DNA of 64,000 bases from Rariglobus hedericola (GCF_007559335.1 NZ_VMBG01000001.1:2232001-2296000), one strand, 5' to 3'; positions 42,954-53,328 are shown, counted from the first letter of the stretch. Notes: generated from the letters alone by a model not told the origin. A program made the numbers and translations.

Positions 42954-44708
42954 ATGAAGACTTCGTTTATGCGCGCCACTCGCAAAGCCCTGCTGTCATT
43001 CTGCGCTTCGGCCCTGTGCCTTAGCCCGCTCTCCGCCGCTACTCTTTATTGGGACACCGACTCGGTTGCTACTGGTGTCGGTGGCACCGGCAATTGGAAC
43101 ACAGGCAATCTTTTTTGGAACGACGCCTCGACCGGTGCAGGGATTGTATCCGGCTGGAGCAATGCCAACCGCGATACTGCGGATTTCCGAGGCACCGCCG
43201 GAACGGTAACCGTCGCAAGCGGCATCGCCGCCGGAGCAATTAACTTCAATACCGCTGGCTACACCCTCTCAGGCGCGGATATCACTCTCGGTCGCGCTTC
43301 AGGCACTGGAAACGTCACCGTTCTAAATTACGCCGCAGGCACCGGCACAAACACGGTTTCGTCCAATATCATTCTGGATGACGTCGGCACCGCCGGCACC
43401 GCCGCCAACTACACGTTCAACAACTCAGGAACAGGAGCGCTCACGCTAAACGGCAATCTCACTCTCAATTATTCTTCCGGCACTCCCGCTGGAAACAAGG
43501 TTGTAGTTTTTCAAACGGGTAATTCCGGAGCCAGCATTACCTTGAATGGCAATATAGCCCAAGGCGCGAACGGCGGAGCCTCCTCTCTCTGGAATGTGAC
43601 CTATGGTCAAGGCGGCAGCTCTCAGTCGAATGCTCAGGCGATCAACGGAACCTTCTACGTTAACGGTAATAATACCTATGGTCGCGGCACCACGATCAAC
43701 GGCGGCACTGTCATCGCCACCAACAACAACGCATTCGGATCCGGCACGATCACCTTTGGCAGTTCAGGTGCGCGCGGCGACATGAAACTGCTCACCGACG
43801 GCGACCTCACAATCACCAACGCGATATCGGTTTCGGGAGCCTCCACCTCACAAACTTATATCGGTGGCAATACCGCTCATGACACCACCTTCTCCGGTGC
43901 CATCAATTTGAACGCTTTTGGAACAAACGGAACACCCGGCGTCATCAGCACACCCGACCCGATTCTGACCGCAGCCACCGGCGGCCGGGTCAACTTTTCC
44001 GGAGCGCTCAATGCAACTTCGGGCATTCCTCGCGGCATCGTCAAAAAAGGTGCGGGCATCGTCGCACTGAGCAATGCGACCGGCAATGCCTACAAGGGTT
44101 ATACTAAAGTAGATGAAGGCACCCTACTCCTGATGAATACTAGCGGCTCGGCGACAGGTGACGCATCACAGCTCGCGCCGGGAACGGCTGCAGTAATTGT
44201 TGCCGGCGGAGCTCAACTTGGCGGCACCGGCTTCTCCACCACGTTAGTCAGCGCCACGGCGGCTAATAGCGTATTCACTCCTGGTGACATGACCAAAGCC
44301 GGTGTCAGCTCCATCGGAACTCTGAATCTCACCGGCGGCCTGACCGCTGCCAACGGTGCAACCTTCAATTTCGACGTTAATGGCGCCAGCGTTGACGCCG
44401 TTAACTTCGGCACGGGCGCCGTATCCATGGGAGGCACCGCCACCTTCAATTTCACCAGCCTTGGTTCCGTGCTTACCGGCACCGACTACAGCCTATTCCT
44501 TGGCTCCGGCGATTGGACCTCCATCAGTTCGACGTTCATATTTAATGGTCCGGCTGGTTTCACGGTATCGTCAAATAACTTCGATGCGGCCAACCACATC
44601 CTAACCGTGCAGTTCTCCGCCATCCCCGAGCCCTCGACCTACGCCATCTTCGCCGGGGCTTCCTGCCTCTTGTTGGTTGTGGGCCGCCGCAACCGCCGCT
44701 CGGCCTAA
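42954..44708 (+). CDS. Autotransporter-associated beta-strand repeat PEP-CTERM protein
   Basis: 584 residues from the ATG at 42954, where the signal peptide begins (ALLSFCASALCLSPLSAA). The open frame is longer, but its first 51 codons overlap the pseudopilin gene. The mature protein starts with a WDTD...GGTGNWNTGN motif common in this class, then beta-helical repeats (NNTYGRGTTINGGTVIA, GNAYKGYTKVDEGTLLL) and a PEP-CTERM tail (IPEPSTYAIFAGASCLLL followed by RRNRR). Like its counterparts it is flanked by a pseudopilin upstream and a GH5 gene downstream. Confidence 0.9.
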   Translation: MKTSFMRATRKALLSFCASALCLSPLSAATLYWDTDSVATGVGGTGNWNTGNLFWNDASTGAGIVSGWSNANRDTADFRGTAGTVTVASGIAAGAINFNTAGYTLSGADITLGRASGTGNVTVLNYAAGTGTNTVSSNIILDDVGTAGTAANYTFNNSGTGALTLNGNLTLNYSSGTPAGNKVVVFQTGNSGASITLNGNIAQGANGGASSLWNVTYGQGGSSQSNAQAINGTFYVNGNNTYGRGTTINGGTVIATNNNAFGSGTITFGSSGARGDMKLLTDGDLTITNAISVSGASTSQTYIGGNTAHDTTFSGAINLNAFGTNGTPGVISTPDPILTAATGGRVNFSGALNATSGIPRGIVKKGAGIVALSNATGNAYKGYTKVDEGTLLLMNTSGSATGDASQLAPGTAAVIVAGGAQLGGTGFSTTLVSATAANSVFTPGDMTKAGVSSIGTLNLTGGLTAANGATFNFDVNGASVDAVNFGTGAVSMGGTATFNFTSLGSVLTGTDYSLFLGSGDWTSISSTFIFNGPAGFTVSSNNFDAANHILTVQFSAIPEPSTYAIFAGASCLLLVVGRRNRRSA

Positions 44709-44729
44709 GTCTTCCCCGTTCCCTTCCCA

Positions 44730-44754
44730 ACGCCGGCCCGCAAAGCCGGCGTTC
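44730..44754 (+). terminator. GC-rich hairpin, possible attenuator
   Basis: AACGCCGGC (44730-44738) and GCCGGCGTT (44746-44754) form a perfect 9-bp stem with a 7-base loop, 22 bp after the repeat-protein stop and 29 bp before the GH5 ATG. There is no T-run, so partial termination or 3' mRNA stabilisation is more likely than full termination. Confidence 0.55.
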
Positions 44755-44783
44755 GGCGTAAGCCGTATCCATATTACCCCGAC

Positions 44784-46433
44784 ATGAAACCGCTCCTGCT
44801 CCGTCATCTGGCCACAATCGCCGCCGTCCTGCTCTCTCTGTCCGGTGCATCAGCGCATGCGCAAACTCCCGCCACATCCTTGCTCAAAAACTCCAACTTG
44901 GAGGCCGATGCCAATGCAGACCAGTGGCCCGATGGTTGGCCGAAACTCAAGACCGGTGGCGCGTGGCTCAACGAAAACGGCAATCACTTCATCCGACTCT
45001 CCGCCACCGAGCCCGGCAAGCTCACCAGCTTTTACTTGGAGGTGCCCATTCCCGCCGGCACTCCGGCCCTTGAGATCACCTGGCGCTGGCGTCTCAACGA
45101 AGTAAAACCCGGCGACAAACCGTGGTTCGACGCCCGCTTCATGATGGAGTTTCTCGACTCCAGCCGCGCCAAGGTCAGCCCTTCGCCCAACCCGCCCTAC
45201 GGCAAAGGCACTAGCAAGGGCTGGGTCGAAAAGAAAACCTCCTTCCTCGTTCCCACCGGTGCGACGACCCTGAAGTTCATGCCGTCCCTCTTCCAAGTCG
45301 CCTCCGGCACGATGGACATCGACGACATCTCGATCCACGTCACCGACACCGCCGCGCTCGAGGCCGCCGCCAAACTCCGCGCCGAGGAAGCCGCCTTCCG
45401 TTACGTTGCTCCCGAAACCGACAACAAGGCCAAGTGGCCCAAGGAAATTCATGTGCAGGGCAACCGCCTCGTCGATCCCTCCGGCAAAGAAGTCTGGTTG
45501 CAGGGGCTCAACGCCGGCGGACTCGAAACGCTCCCCGCCGACATGCAGGTTCTCAAGTCCACTGTCGTCGGTATCGACGAATGGAAGTCCAATGCCGTGC
45601 GCCTTCCGATGAATGAGACTTTCTGGTTCGGTCGCAGCCCGCTGCAAAAAGACGGCGGAAAAGCCTACCGCGAAAAGATCGACCAGATCGTCACCCTCAC
45701 CGCCAACCGCGGCGCCTACCTCATCCTTGATCTCCACCGGTTCCGCGCACCCAAGGCCGAGCATGTCGAGTTCTGGAAGGACGCCGCCGAGCGCTACAAA
45801 AACCACCCCGCCGTCCTCTTCGATCTCTTCAACGAACCCCACGGCATCTCGTGGAAAATCTGGCGCGACGGCGGTTTCGTCGGCGAAAAGAAAGGCACCG
45901 ATGAATCCGCCTTCCTTTCCGAAGAGGAAAAGAAAAAGAACCAGGGCTTCGAATCCGTAGGCATGCAGGCGCTCATCGACGCCGTCCGCTCCACCGGCGC
46001 CAAAAACATCGTGATCGCCGGCGGCCTGGGCTGGGCGGGCGACCTCTCCGGCGTCGCCGATGGTTACGAACTCAAAGACCCGGACGGCAACGGAATCATG
46101 TATTCCTGGCACCAATACAACTGGCACAAGGGCTGGGCCAAGACCGTCCTTCCCGTCGCCGCAAAACATCCGATCTTCGTCGGCGAGGTCGGTGCCGACA
46201 CCAACAAGATGGATTTCATCCCGCACGACATCCAGGAGTCTCCTTACACGTGGGTTCCCGACATGCTCGGCTTCATCCAGCTGCACCGCCTCAACTGGAC
46301 CGCCTGGTGTTTCCACCCCAAGGCCACTCCGGTCATGATCTCCGACTGGAAATACACGCCCACCCCGTTCTGGGGCGTTTTTGCCAAAGACGCCCTCGCA
46401 GGAAAACAGTTCGAGATGAAACGCATGCGCTGA
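44784..46433 (+). CDS. Exported GH5 glycoside hydrolase with one CBM4/9-like module
   Basis: 549 residues: a signal peptide ([20 protein letters not shown]), a CBM4/9-like module (about 28-195; [33 protein letters not shown]), an Ala/Glu-rich linker and the GH5 barrel (about 215-549). The acid/base is Glu351 in DLFNEPHG and the nucleophile Glu468 in FVGEVGAD. It is closest by eye to the GH5 at 58491: both share [10 protein letters not shown] before the barrel and FExKRMR at the end. A GH125 gene follows after 74 bp. Confidence 0.93.
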   Translation: MKPLLLRHLATIAAVLLSLSGASAHAQTPATSLLKNSNLEADANADQWPDGWPKLKTGGAWLNENGNHFIRLSATEPGKLTSFYLEVPIPAGTPALEITWRWRLNEVKPGDKPWFDARFMMEFLDSSRAKVSPSPNPPYGKGTSKGWVEKKTSFLVPTGATTLKFMPSLFQVASGTMDIDDISIHVTDTAALEAAAKLRAEEAAFRYVAPETDNKAKWPKEIHVQGNRLVDPSGKEVWLQGLNAGGLETLPADMQVLKSTVVGIDEWKSNAVRLPMNETFWFGRSPLQKDGGKAYREKIDQIVTLTANRGAYLILDLHRFRAPKAEHVEFWKDAAERYKNHPAVLFDLFNEPHGISWKIWRDGGFVGEKKGTDESAFLSEEEKKKNQGFESVGMQALIDAVRSTGAKNIVIAGGLGWAGDLSGVADGYELKDPDGNGIMYSWHQYNWHKGWAKTVLPVAAKHPIFVGEVGADTNKMDFIPHDIQESPYTWVPDMLGFIQLHRLNWTAWCFHPKATPVMISDWKYTPTPFWGVFAKDALAGKQFEMKRMR

Positions 46434-46507
46434 GCCTTCCGCCCCATCCGCATCCCGCCTTTTATCCCGTTCATCCTGCCTAAATTCCGAATCAGCCCTC
46501 CGCCCCG

Positions 46508-47878
46508 ATGTCCGCTTTCGCCTCCCAACGCCCCCCCGTCTCCGAACGCCGTTTTACCAATAGCGCCGTCGAATCGTTGATCACGAAAGTCGCCGGTTCC
46601 ATCACCGATCCCGAGCTCGCCTGGTTGTTTGCGAACTGCCTGCCCAACACGCTCGACACCACCATTGATCATCGCGTCGACGCCGACGGGCGTCCCGATA
46701 CCTATGTCATCACCGGTGACATCGATGCGATGTGGTTGCGCGATTCCGCCGCTCAGGTCTGGCCTTACCTGTCACTCGCCCGCACCGATGCGCCTTTACG
46801 CACGCTCATCGCCGGCGTCATCCGTCGCCAGGCCGACGGCATCCTGCTCGATCCCTACGCCAATGCGTTCTACCGCGACCCGATTCAGGGCTACTGGAAA
46901 ACCGATATCACGCAGATGCTGCCCGGCGTCCATGAGCGCAAGTGGGAGCTCGACAGCCTCGCCTACTTCCTCCGCCTTTCGCACGCCTACTGGACGACCA
47001 CCGGCGACCTCTCGCCTTTCGACGACACGTGGCAGCGCGCGATCGCATCGATCTTCGCGTTGATCCGCGTCGAACAAAACGTCGGCGCCGATCCCACGCG
47101 CTCGCCTTACTCGTTTCAACGCATGGCGGGCACTCACCTCGGCAGCCACAGCTCCACGGTTCGCACGCCCGATTGCGGACTCATCCGCTGCAGCTTCCGC
47201 CCATCAGACGACATGGTGAAGCTCCCGTTCCTCGTCCCCGCCAACGCCATGATGGCCGTCGCATTGAACGACATCTCATCGTTACTCGCCACACTGCATC
47301 TCGACGCCCTCGCCGCCGAGGCCCACACCCAGTCCGACACGATCACACACGCGTTGGAAAAACACGCCGTCGTCCACCACCCCGTTCACGGTGAGATCTG
47401 GGCGTATGAGGTCGATGGATACGGCGCCGTCCACCTCATGGACGACTCCAATGTCCCGTCGCTGCTCTCCCTGCCCTACATCGGCTTCTGCTCGATCGAC
47501 GACGCCCGCTACCTGCGCACCCGGGCCTTTTGCCTGAGCACGGATAATCCGTCTTACGCCGCCGGTTTCGCCGGCCAGGGCATCGGCAGCCCGCACACCG
47601 GCCCCAACACCATCTGGCCGATGTCACTCACGCTTCAGGCCCTCACCTCGCGTGACGATGACGAGATCATCTCGTGCCTCCACCAGCTCAAGTCCACCCA
47701 CGCCGGCACCGGCTTCATGCACGAGTCGTTCAACGCCTCCGACGCCAGCCGCTTCACCCGCCCGTGGTTCGCCTGGGCCAACACCCTCTTCGGCGAACTC
47801 ATCGTCACGCTCCATCAACAACGCCCCCATCTTTTGAGCGCCGCGCTCGCTGAGCCGGCGGCCGTCCTCGCCCGATGA
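46508..47878 (+). CDS. GH125 exo-alpha-mannosidase, second copy
   Basis: 456 residues, colinear with GH125 at 27812 (DPELAWLFANCLPNTLDTTI is identical; Asp79 in MWLRDSAAQ; Glu406 in GFMHESF; FAWANTLFGELIVTLH). There is no signal peptide, so a cytoplasmic alpha-mannosidase acting on imported mannosides is expected. Its stop overlaps the start of the acetylesterase gene by 4 bp (ATGA). In the first copy of this block the GH125 stop overlaps the giant pilus-like gene directly, so the esterase has been inserted into, or lost from, a shared arrangement. Confidence 0.94.
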   Translation: MSAFASQRPPVSERRFTNSAVESLITKVAGSITDPELAWLFANCLPNTLDTTIDHRVDADGRPDTYVITGDIDAMWLRDSAAQVWPYLSLARTDAPLRTLIAGVIRRQADGILLDPYANAFYRDPIQGYWKTDITQMLPGVHERKWELDSLAYFLRLSHAYWTTTGDLSPFDDTWQRAIASIFALIRVEQNVGADPTRSPYSFQRMAGTHLGSHSSTVRTPDCGLIRCSFRPSDDMVKLPFLVPANAMMAVALNDISSLLATLHLDALAAEAHTQSDTITHALEKHAVVHHPVHGEIWAYEVDGYGAVHLMDDSNVPSLLSLPYIGFCSIDDARYLRTRAFCLSTDNPSYAAGFAGQGIGSPHTGPNTIWPMSLTLQALTSRDDDEIISCLHQLKSTHAGTGFMHESFNASDASRFTRPWFAWANTLFGELIVTLHQQRPHLLSAALAEPAAVLAR

Positions 47879-49437
47879 AAGTCGCCTTTCCCTTTCTCGC
47901 CTGCGCCCTCCTGCTAGCCCCGCTGCACGCGGCGGTTTCGCTCGCCCCGTTGTTTGCCGACGGCGCCGTCCTCCAGCGCGAAAAGCCCGTGCCGGTCTGG
48001 GGCACCGCCAGCGCAGGCGAAAAGATCTCCGTTAACTTTGCCGGACAAACGCTGACGACCACCGCCGACTCCAAAGGCTACTGGCGCGTCAACCTCGCCG
48101 CACTCCCCGCCTCGTCCTCGCCGCGCGATCTCATCGTGAATGCCACCAACACCGTCACGGTCCGCGATATCGTGGTCGGTGAAGTCTGGCTGGCCTCCGG
48201 TCAGTCCAACATGGAATGGCCGCTCGCTTACTGCATCGACGCCAAGAAAGAAATCGCCGCCGCCAACTTCCCCTTCGTCCGCCAGTTCAAGGTCACCAAG
48301 ACTCCCGCCTTCACCCCACAATCCACCGTGTCGGGCTCATGGGCCCCCGCACTCCCCGCCACCGCCGGCCAGTTCAGCGGAGTCGCCTACTACTTCGCCC
48401 TCGAACTCCATCGCCGTCTCAATGTCCCCGTCGGCATTCTCAACAGCTCGTGGGGCGGCACCGGCATCGATCCTTGGATCGCCCCCGACGCCTACCGCAC
48501 CACACCCGAACTCGCCGCCGCTTTCGCCAACTTCGAAAAAGGCCCGCGCGCCACGGCCGAGGAAAAAACCGCCTACGAAGCCCTTCGCACCACTTGGGAA
48601 AAAGCCCGCGACGACGCCAAGGCCGCGAAACAACCGTTCAGCGAACCCGCCCCCAAAGCCCCTGCCGGCCTCCCTTCCTACCGCACCCTCACCGCACTCA
48701 ACAGCGGCATGATCGCCCCCCTCGCTCCCTACGCCCTTCGTGGCGCGATCTGGTATCAAGGCGAGTCCAACACCTCCCAAGCCTCCGGTTACGCCGTCCG
48801 CCTCGCCGCCCTCGTCGTCGGCTGGCGCACCCAGTTCGCCCAGCCCGAACTTCCTGTTTACTGGGTGCAGCTCCCCAACTTCGACCACGGTAACCGAAAT
48901 TCGGATACGTGGCACTGGGCCGAGCTCCGCGAAGCCCAGACCAAAGCCCTCTCCACTCCCCACACCGGCCAGGCCATCACCATCGACGTCGGCGAAGCCA
49001 AGGGCCTCCACCCCAAAAACAAAAAGCCCGTCGGCGAACGCCTCGCCCTCCTCGCCCTCGCCCGGACCTACATCATCAAAGACGTGATCGATTCCGGCCC
49101 GGTCTTCGCCTCCGCCAAACGCGAAGGCGCCGCCTACCGCGTCAGCTACCAGCCGTCCCCCTCCGCCCTCAAAGCCGCACCCGCCGGCCTCACCGGTTTC
49201 GAACTCGCCGGCGCCGACCAGGTTTTCCAGCCCGCCGAAGCCCGCATCGACGGAGCCACCGTCATCGTCAGCAGCGCGCAAGTTGCGAATCCCGTCGCCG
49301 TGCGTTATGCTTATCGCAACGCCCCTGTCGCCGGCCTCTTAAACGCCGCCGGTCTCCCCGCCGCCCCGTTCCGCACCGATACCTGGCCCGCCCCCAAGCA
49401 GGCCAAGGCCCCGCCCCCAGCCCCTCCCGAGTCGTGA
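47875..49437 (+). CDS. Exported sialate O-acetylesterase-like carbohydrate esterase
   Basis: 520 residues with a signal peptide (FPFLACALLLAPLHAA). The SGNH/GDSL-type domain is clear: Ser111 in LASGQSNMEWPL, IWYQGESN (Glu297 region), and the preceding LFADGAVLQREKPVPVWGTA beta-domain typical of this family. Members remove O-acetyl groups from sialic acid or from acetylated plant glycans (CE20-like). In this locus, with GH5 and mannosidases, deacetylation of hemicellulose is more plausible than of sialic acid, but that is inference. Its stop overlaps the GTG of the next gene (GTGA). Confidence 0.88.
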   Translation: MKVAFPFLACALLLAPLHAAVSLAPLFADGAVLQREKPVPVWGTASAGEKISVNFAGQTLTTTADSKGYWRVNLAALPASSSPRDLIVNATNTVTVRDIVVGEVWLASGQSNMEWPLAYCIDAKKEIAAANFPFVRQFKVTKTPAFTPQSTVSGSWAPALPATAGQFSGVAYYFALELHRRLNVPVGILNSSWGGTGIDPWIAPDAYRTTPELAAAFANFEKGPRATAEEKTAYEALRTTWEKARDDAKAAKQPFSEPAPKAPAGLPSYRTLTALNSGMIAPLAPYALRGAIWYQGESNTSQASGYAVRLAALVVGWRTQFAQPELPVYWVQLPNFDHGNRNSDTWHWAELREAQTKALSTPHTGQAITIDVGEAKGLHPKNKKPVGERLALLALARTYIIKDVIDSGPVFASAKREGAAYRVSYQPSPSALKAAPAGLTGFELAGADQVFQPAEARIDGATVIVSSAQVANPVAVRYAYRNAPVAGLLNAAGLPAAPFRTDTWPAPKQAKAPPPAPPES

Positions 49438-52400
49438 GCCCGCACCGCGTCACTCCGTCCTCTGTCCGCCGTCCCCTGTCCTCAGGTCGCCGGGGCTTCG
49501 CGTTGATCATCACCATTACGCTGCTCGCGTTTCTGGTGCTGTTGCTCGTCTCCCTCGCGAGCCTGACCCGCGTCGAAACCCAGGTCGCCTCCAACAACCA
49601 GTCGCTCGCCCAAGCCCGTCAAAATGCCCTCATGGCGCTCAACGTCGCCCTCGGCCAGCTCCAGCGTCACACCGGCCCCGACCAACGCGTCACCGCCACC
49701 GCCGACCTCGCAGCCGCCGCATCCGGCGAACGTCTCACCGCCGGCTCGCCCGCATTCAACACCGTCGCCGTCAACGGCACCGTCAACGGACTTCTTCCTA
49801 CCGGCGCCACCGCCTCGGTCCAGACTGGCACTCGCTGGTGGACCGGCGTCTGGGGCCGCTCCAGCACCACCTACGCAACACCAGGCGCCTCGCCCTACGA
49901 TCAAACGCCCAGCCCTATCCTTCTCAACTGGCTGGTAAGCGGCAACGAAGACCGCACTTTCACTACCGACGCCAATGGCCTTGTCACCGCTTCCACAAGC
50001 GATGGACGCATAGCCGCCAACAGCCCTCCCTTTACCCCCGGAGCACCGGTAAATTGGGCTGCAGCCGGATTGGACCCCGCCACTCCCGACGGCTGGGCCG
50101 ACCGGTCCGCCTACGCCAAGCTTGAGATCAAATCATCTGGCCAAAAAGCAGTGCTCCTCGTCGGCCCAAAAACTGCGGGCGATCAGGCCGCTACCAACGG
50201 AGAGGCCGCCGTTGAACGATACGTTGTCGCTCCTGTTAAAGATATCTCCGTTCCATCCTCCACCGTCCCCGGCGCGGGCACCTCCGGTAACACAACCATC
50301 GGTCGCTACGCCTGGTGGGTAGGCGACGAAGGCGTCAAAGCCTCCTACGCCCTCGCCGATCCCCGGGCCGGGAAAAACAACCCTGGGGGCGCTGATGCTG
50401 ATGCCGCCGATTCACGCCTGCGCCTGATGACATCCTCCCGTTCGGGCGTTGAGCTTGTCCCCGGCTTTCCCGCTTATCCGACAGCCAACGACCCCAACTC
50501 CGCCATTCGCTTGGAGCGCCTGATGCAAATGCCCCAAGCAGTCCTGCTCGACACCACTCCAACAAGCGAAACGCAACGAAGTCACTTTCACGACTTCACA
50601 CCCAAAGCAGTTGGCGTGCTCTCCAACACGCTTAGCGGCGGCCTGCGCAAAGACCTCACCCACTATTTCGAGATGTCGCAATCTGACTGGAACGCCTCCG
50701 ACCTGGCGGGCAAAGGCATCATCCCCGCCACTCATTCCCCCAACTGGGGCGCCTCCGGCTACGCGCCGAAGTGGGACTGGCTCTACTCGTTCTACAACAC
50801 TAACCCCTCCGTTTCGTCGCCCTCGTTGGTCGTGCGCCCGGAAACCTCCACCCAGGTTGGAATTGCCCCGGTCATCACCCAGTTCCGCATGATCGCCTTC
50901 ACCGACCTCGCGATGATTGCGCCCGGAACCGACGTGCAGCGCATCCCGGCCGGGCGCTCCTATCAGCTGCCCATCCGCAGCAATGTCGCCTTTGTATTGG
51001 CAAATCCCTACAACGTCACGCTCACCGCTCCCGCCAATACCTACGAATTTGTTCTCAAGAACACCTACACCAGTAGCAACCCGCCGATCCCCGACGCCCC
51101 CAACAAGACGCCCGGCGGCCTCGTCATCGGCGCTTCTCCGCTGAGCCACGGTTACGACGAAAGCTACGGCAGTCTCGTGCTGATGCGCGCGCCCAATGAC
51201 AACGTGACCAAAAGCATGCTCGATACGGTCCGCTACACGCTGCCGGCATTCAGCATCCCCCCCGGCGGAACCTGCGTGCTTTCGGTCAAAGGCAATACCC
51301 AGGTCGCGGGAGGCATCTTGCAGCCGGCCATCGGAGCCGAAGATCCCGTCGAACTTGAGCTCAACAACCTCGGAAATCCGATCGTGGCCAAGAGCCGTTA
51401 TTTCACCGCGAAAAACACCCTCGATTTCACCACACCCGGTCTCCCGCCCCCCGCCACCAATCAGCCGCGAACCATCGCGTTGATGTATATTCACGACCAG
51501 GTTTTCACCACGATCACGCTTCGGGAAAAAAACAACGGTCCCATTCTCCAGCAGCTCGTCGATTGTGGCTTTAGCAAAACTGGCGAAACCACCGGTGTCG
51601 AAGGCGAGATCATCGGCAACTTTCACATCAAGTTCATGCCGCCCGCACGCCGCGACATGAACTCCGCTTCGCCGGCCGTGGTATTCCAGTATGCGCTGTT
51701 CGCCCAGGCCCGCCCCTACATGGATCTCAATCTGCGTTCCGCCACGGTTGATCACACCGCGATGGACACACCCGGCAAACTATGGACCCCCACCTCCTAC
51801 GCCGGCGGCGTTTCGCGCGGCGGCGTCCAACCGGTCGCCGGCGGCTTCACCGAAAATCTAACCCCGGCAACCTGGGCGGAAAACTTTGGCCCGGAAACCC
51901 GCAGTCCGGTTGCCTCCCAAGGCATATTTTTTGATTTCCCCCGCCGCGCGTCCGGGCAGCCGCCCGTTCTGTCCATCGGCCAGCTGCAACATGCCAGTCT
52001 GACGGCGGATGATTGGCACCCGGGCACGACCATTAATTACCAGCCCGCCTACGCCGTCGGGAATTCCTACTCCTATCCTTTTGTCACTCGCGGCCAGGCA
52101 GTGCAAAGCCGCGCCAAGGGATGGTATAAGGCTCCGACGAACAACATCCGCTACTTCGATATGGCCTACCTGCTGAACACGGCACTGTGGGACGGATTCT
52201 TTTTTTCAGGCGTTCCTCAGTCAGGCGCGGCGTTCGAACCCCTCAATCCGCGTTACGCACTCCACAACGCCACCGCCCCCAATCAAGTGCGATCTCCTTA
52301 TGCGTCCGCTCATCTGGTTTCCGAGGGCGCCTTTAACATCAACTCCACCTCTCACGATGCCTGGGTCGCCTTGCTTGGCGGACTCAACTCCCTTCGCGTC

Positions 52401-53321
52401 AACAACGACGCCGTCGCCGACGGCGTGCCCTTTCCCCGCACCCTCTGGCAACCCACCTCGAATACCTCGACGGCAAACGCAGGCGTATCAAGCTACAAAC
52501 CATCGGGCACCGGCGATGATTCTTACAGCGGCTATCGCAGACTCTCTTCCGCTGAAATCAATGTGCTGGCGGCGGAGATCGTGAAACGCGTCCGTGCTCG
52601 CGGCCCCTTCGTCTCCCTCTCGCATTTTATCAACCGGTCTCTGGTCGCCGCGAGCAGCGCATTTAACTCCTCAATCAATGACGCCGATACCTCCGGTAAT
52701 CTAGCCGCATCCCCTGTTCCCATGGGTCGCGGCCTCGCAGGCCCGCTGCAGGCAGCCATCGACTCAACTGCGGCCGGTATCAATACCTTTCAAACGGTGA
52801 GTTCAGACGTGGTCACCGCCAATGGCGCCGGTGCCTACGGTGATCGCCTGCTCTTCGCCGGCGAAATGTTAAGCACCCAGGCGCAGCGGCCCTTTACCAC
52901 GGGAGAACCCGGCTACAATGCGCAGCCTGCCTACTTTGCGGATAAGCTGGTGGACCTTCCCAACTTGGACCCCGTCTATGGTAATGCCGCCCCGCCAGGT
53001 CCCCAGGGACGCACGTCCACCGGCATACCCGGATGGCTTCTTCAGGGCGACGTGCTCCAAGCCATCGGCCCGGCGCTTTCAGCCCGGTCAGACACCTTCG
53101 TCATCCGCACTTACGGCGAAGTCGTCAACCCGGTCGACTCCACGCAAACGCAGGCGCGCGCCTGGTGCGAAGCCGTCGTGCAACGCATTCCCGAATACGT
53201 GCAACCGACCGGTGACACCGCCGAAACGCTCCCCTCCGCCCTTACCTCACCCGACAACAAAGCCCTCGGGCGGGCCTACAAGGTCGTCTCGTTCCGATGG
53301 CTCTCCGCCGAAGATATTTAA
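49434..53321 (+). CDS. Giant pilus-like membrane protein, Verru_Chthon cassette A-like, second copy
   Basis: 1295 residues from the GTG at 49434, which overlaps the esterase stop (GTGA); the open frame extends upstream but only as a shadow of the esterase gene. The N-terminal segment RRGFALIITITLLAFLVLL and the following SLASLTRVETQVA match the paralogue at 29167, as do ANPYNV, EGAFNINSTS and the C-terminal RTYGE...RAWCEAVVQRIPEYV block ending VSFRWLSAEDI. It is probably anchored by the N-terminal helix with the body outside. The first codons contain a five-unit heptamer repeat (49453-49487). It is followed by a small exported protein, as in the first copy. Confidence 0.65.
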   Translation: MSPHRVTPSSVRRPLSSGRRGFALIITITLLAFLVLLLVSLASLTRVETQVASNNQSLAQARQNALMALNVALGQLQRHTGPDQRVTATADLAAAASGERLTAGSPAFNTVAVNGTVNGLLPTGATASVQTGTRWWTGVWGRSSTTYATPGASPYDQTPSPILLNWLVSGNEDRTFTTDANGLVTASTSDGRIAANSPPFTPGAPVNWAAAGLDPATPDGWADRSAYAKLEIKSSGQKAVLLVGPKTAGDQAATNGEAAVERYVVAPVKDISVPSSTVPGAGTSGNTTIGRYAWWVGDEGVKASYALADPRAGKNNPGGADADAADSRLRLMTSSRSGVELVPGFPAYPTANDPNSAIRLERLMQMPQAVLLDTTPTSETQRSHFHDFTPKAVGVLSNTLSGGLRKDLTHYFEMSQSDWNASDLAGKGIIPATHSPNWGASGYAPKWDWLYSFYNTNPSVSSPSLVVRPETSTQVGIAPVITQFRMIAFTDLAMIAPGTDVQRIPAGRSYQLPIRSNVAFVLANPYNVTLTAPANTYEFVLKNTYTSSNPPIPDAPNKTPGGLVIGASPLSHGYDESYGSLVLMRAPNDNVTKSMLDTVRYTLPAFSIPPGGTCVLSVKGNTQVAGGILQPAIGAEDPVELELNNLGNPIVAKSRYFTAKNTLDFTTPGLPPPATNQPRTIALMYIHDQVFTTITLREKNNGPILQQLVDCGFSKTGETTGVEGEIIGNFHIKFMPPARRDMNSASPAVVFQYALFAQARPYMDLNLRSATVDHTAMDTPGKLWTPTSYAGGVSRGGVQPVAGGFTENLTPATWAENFGPETRSPVASQGIFFDFPRRASGQPPVLSIGQLQHASLTADDWHPGTTINYQPAYAVGNSYSYPFVTRGQAVQSRAKGWYKAPTNNIRYFDMAYLLNTALWDGFFFSGVPQSGAAFEPLNPRYALHNATAPNQVRSPYASAHLVSEGAFNINSTSHDAWVALLGGLNSLRVNNDAVADGVPFPRTLWQPTSNTSTANAGVSSYKPSGTGDDSYSGYRRLSSAEINVLAAEIVKRVRARGPFVSLSHFINRSLVAASSAFNSSINDADTSGNLAASPVPMGRGLAGPLQAAIDSTAAGINTFQTVSSDVVTANGAGAYGDRLLFAGEMLSTQAQRPFTTGEPGYNAQPAYFADKLVDLPNLDPVYGNAAPPGPQGRTSTGIPGWLLQGDVLQAIGPALSARSDTFVIRTYGEVVNPVDSTQTQARAWCEAVVQRIPEYVQPTGDTAETLPSALTSPDNKALGRAYKVVSFRWLSAEDI
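49453..49487 (+). repeat. Degenerate heptamer tandem repeat, 5 units
   Basis: CTCCGTC, CTCTGTC, CGCCGTC, CCCTGTC and CTCAGGT in register. They lie in the N-terminal coding region of the giant pilus-like gene. Confidence 0.65.
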
Positions 53322-53328
53322 TGATTTC

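Noticed and set aside
48909-49433. In-frame upstream extension of the second giant pilus-like gene.
   Set aside because: It overlaps the acetylesterase coding region and reads as Arg/Pro-rich nonsense. The GTG overlapping the esterase stop, aligned with the paralogue, is the better start.
47875-49437. A sialic-acid catabolic locus, inferred from the acetylesterase.
   Set aside because: No sialidase, neuraminate lyase or ManNAc enzymes are present. The family also deacetylates plant glycans.
52918-53328. In-frame upstream extension of the small exported gene at 53329.
   Set aside because: It lies out of frame inside the giant gene, and a signal peptide begins at 53329.
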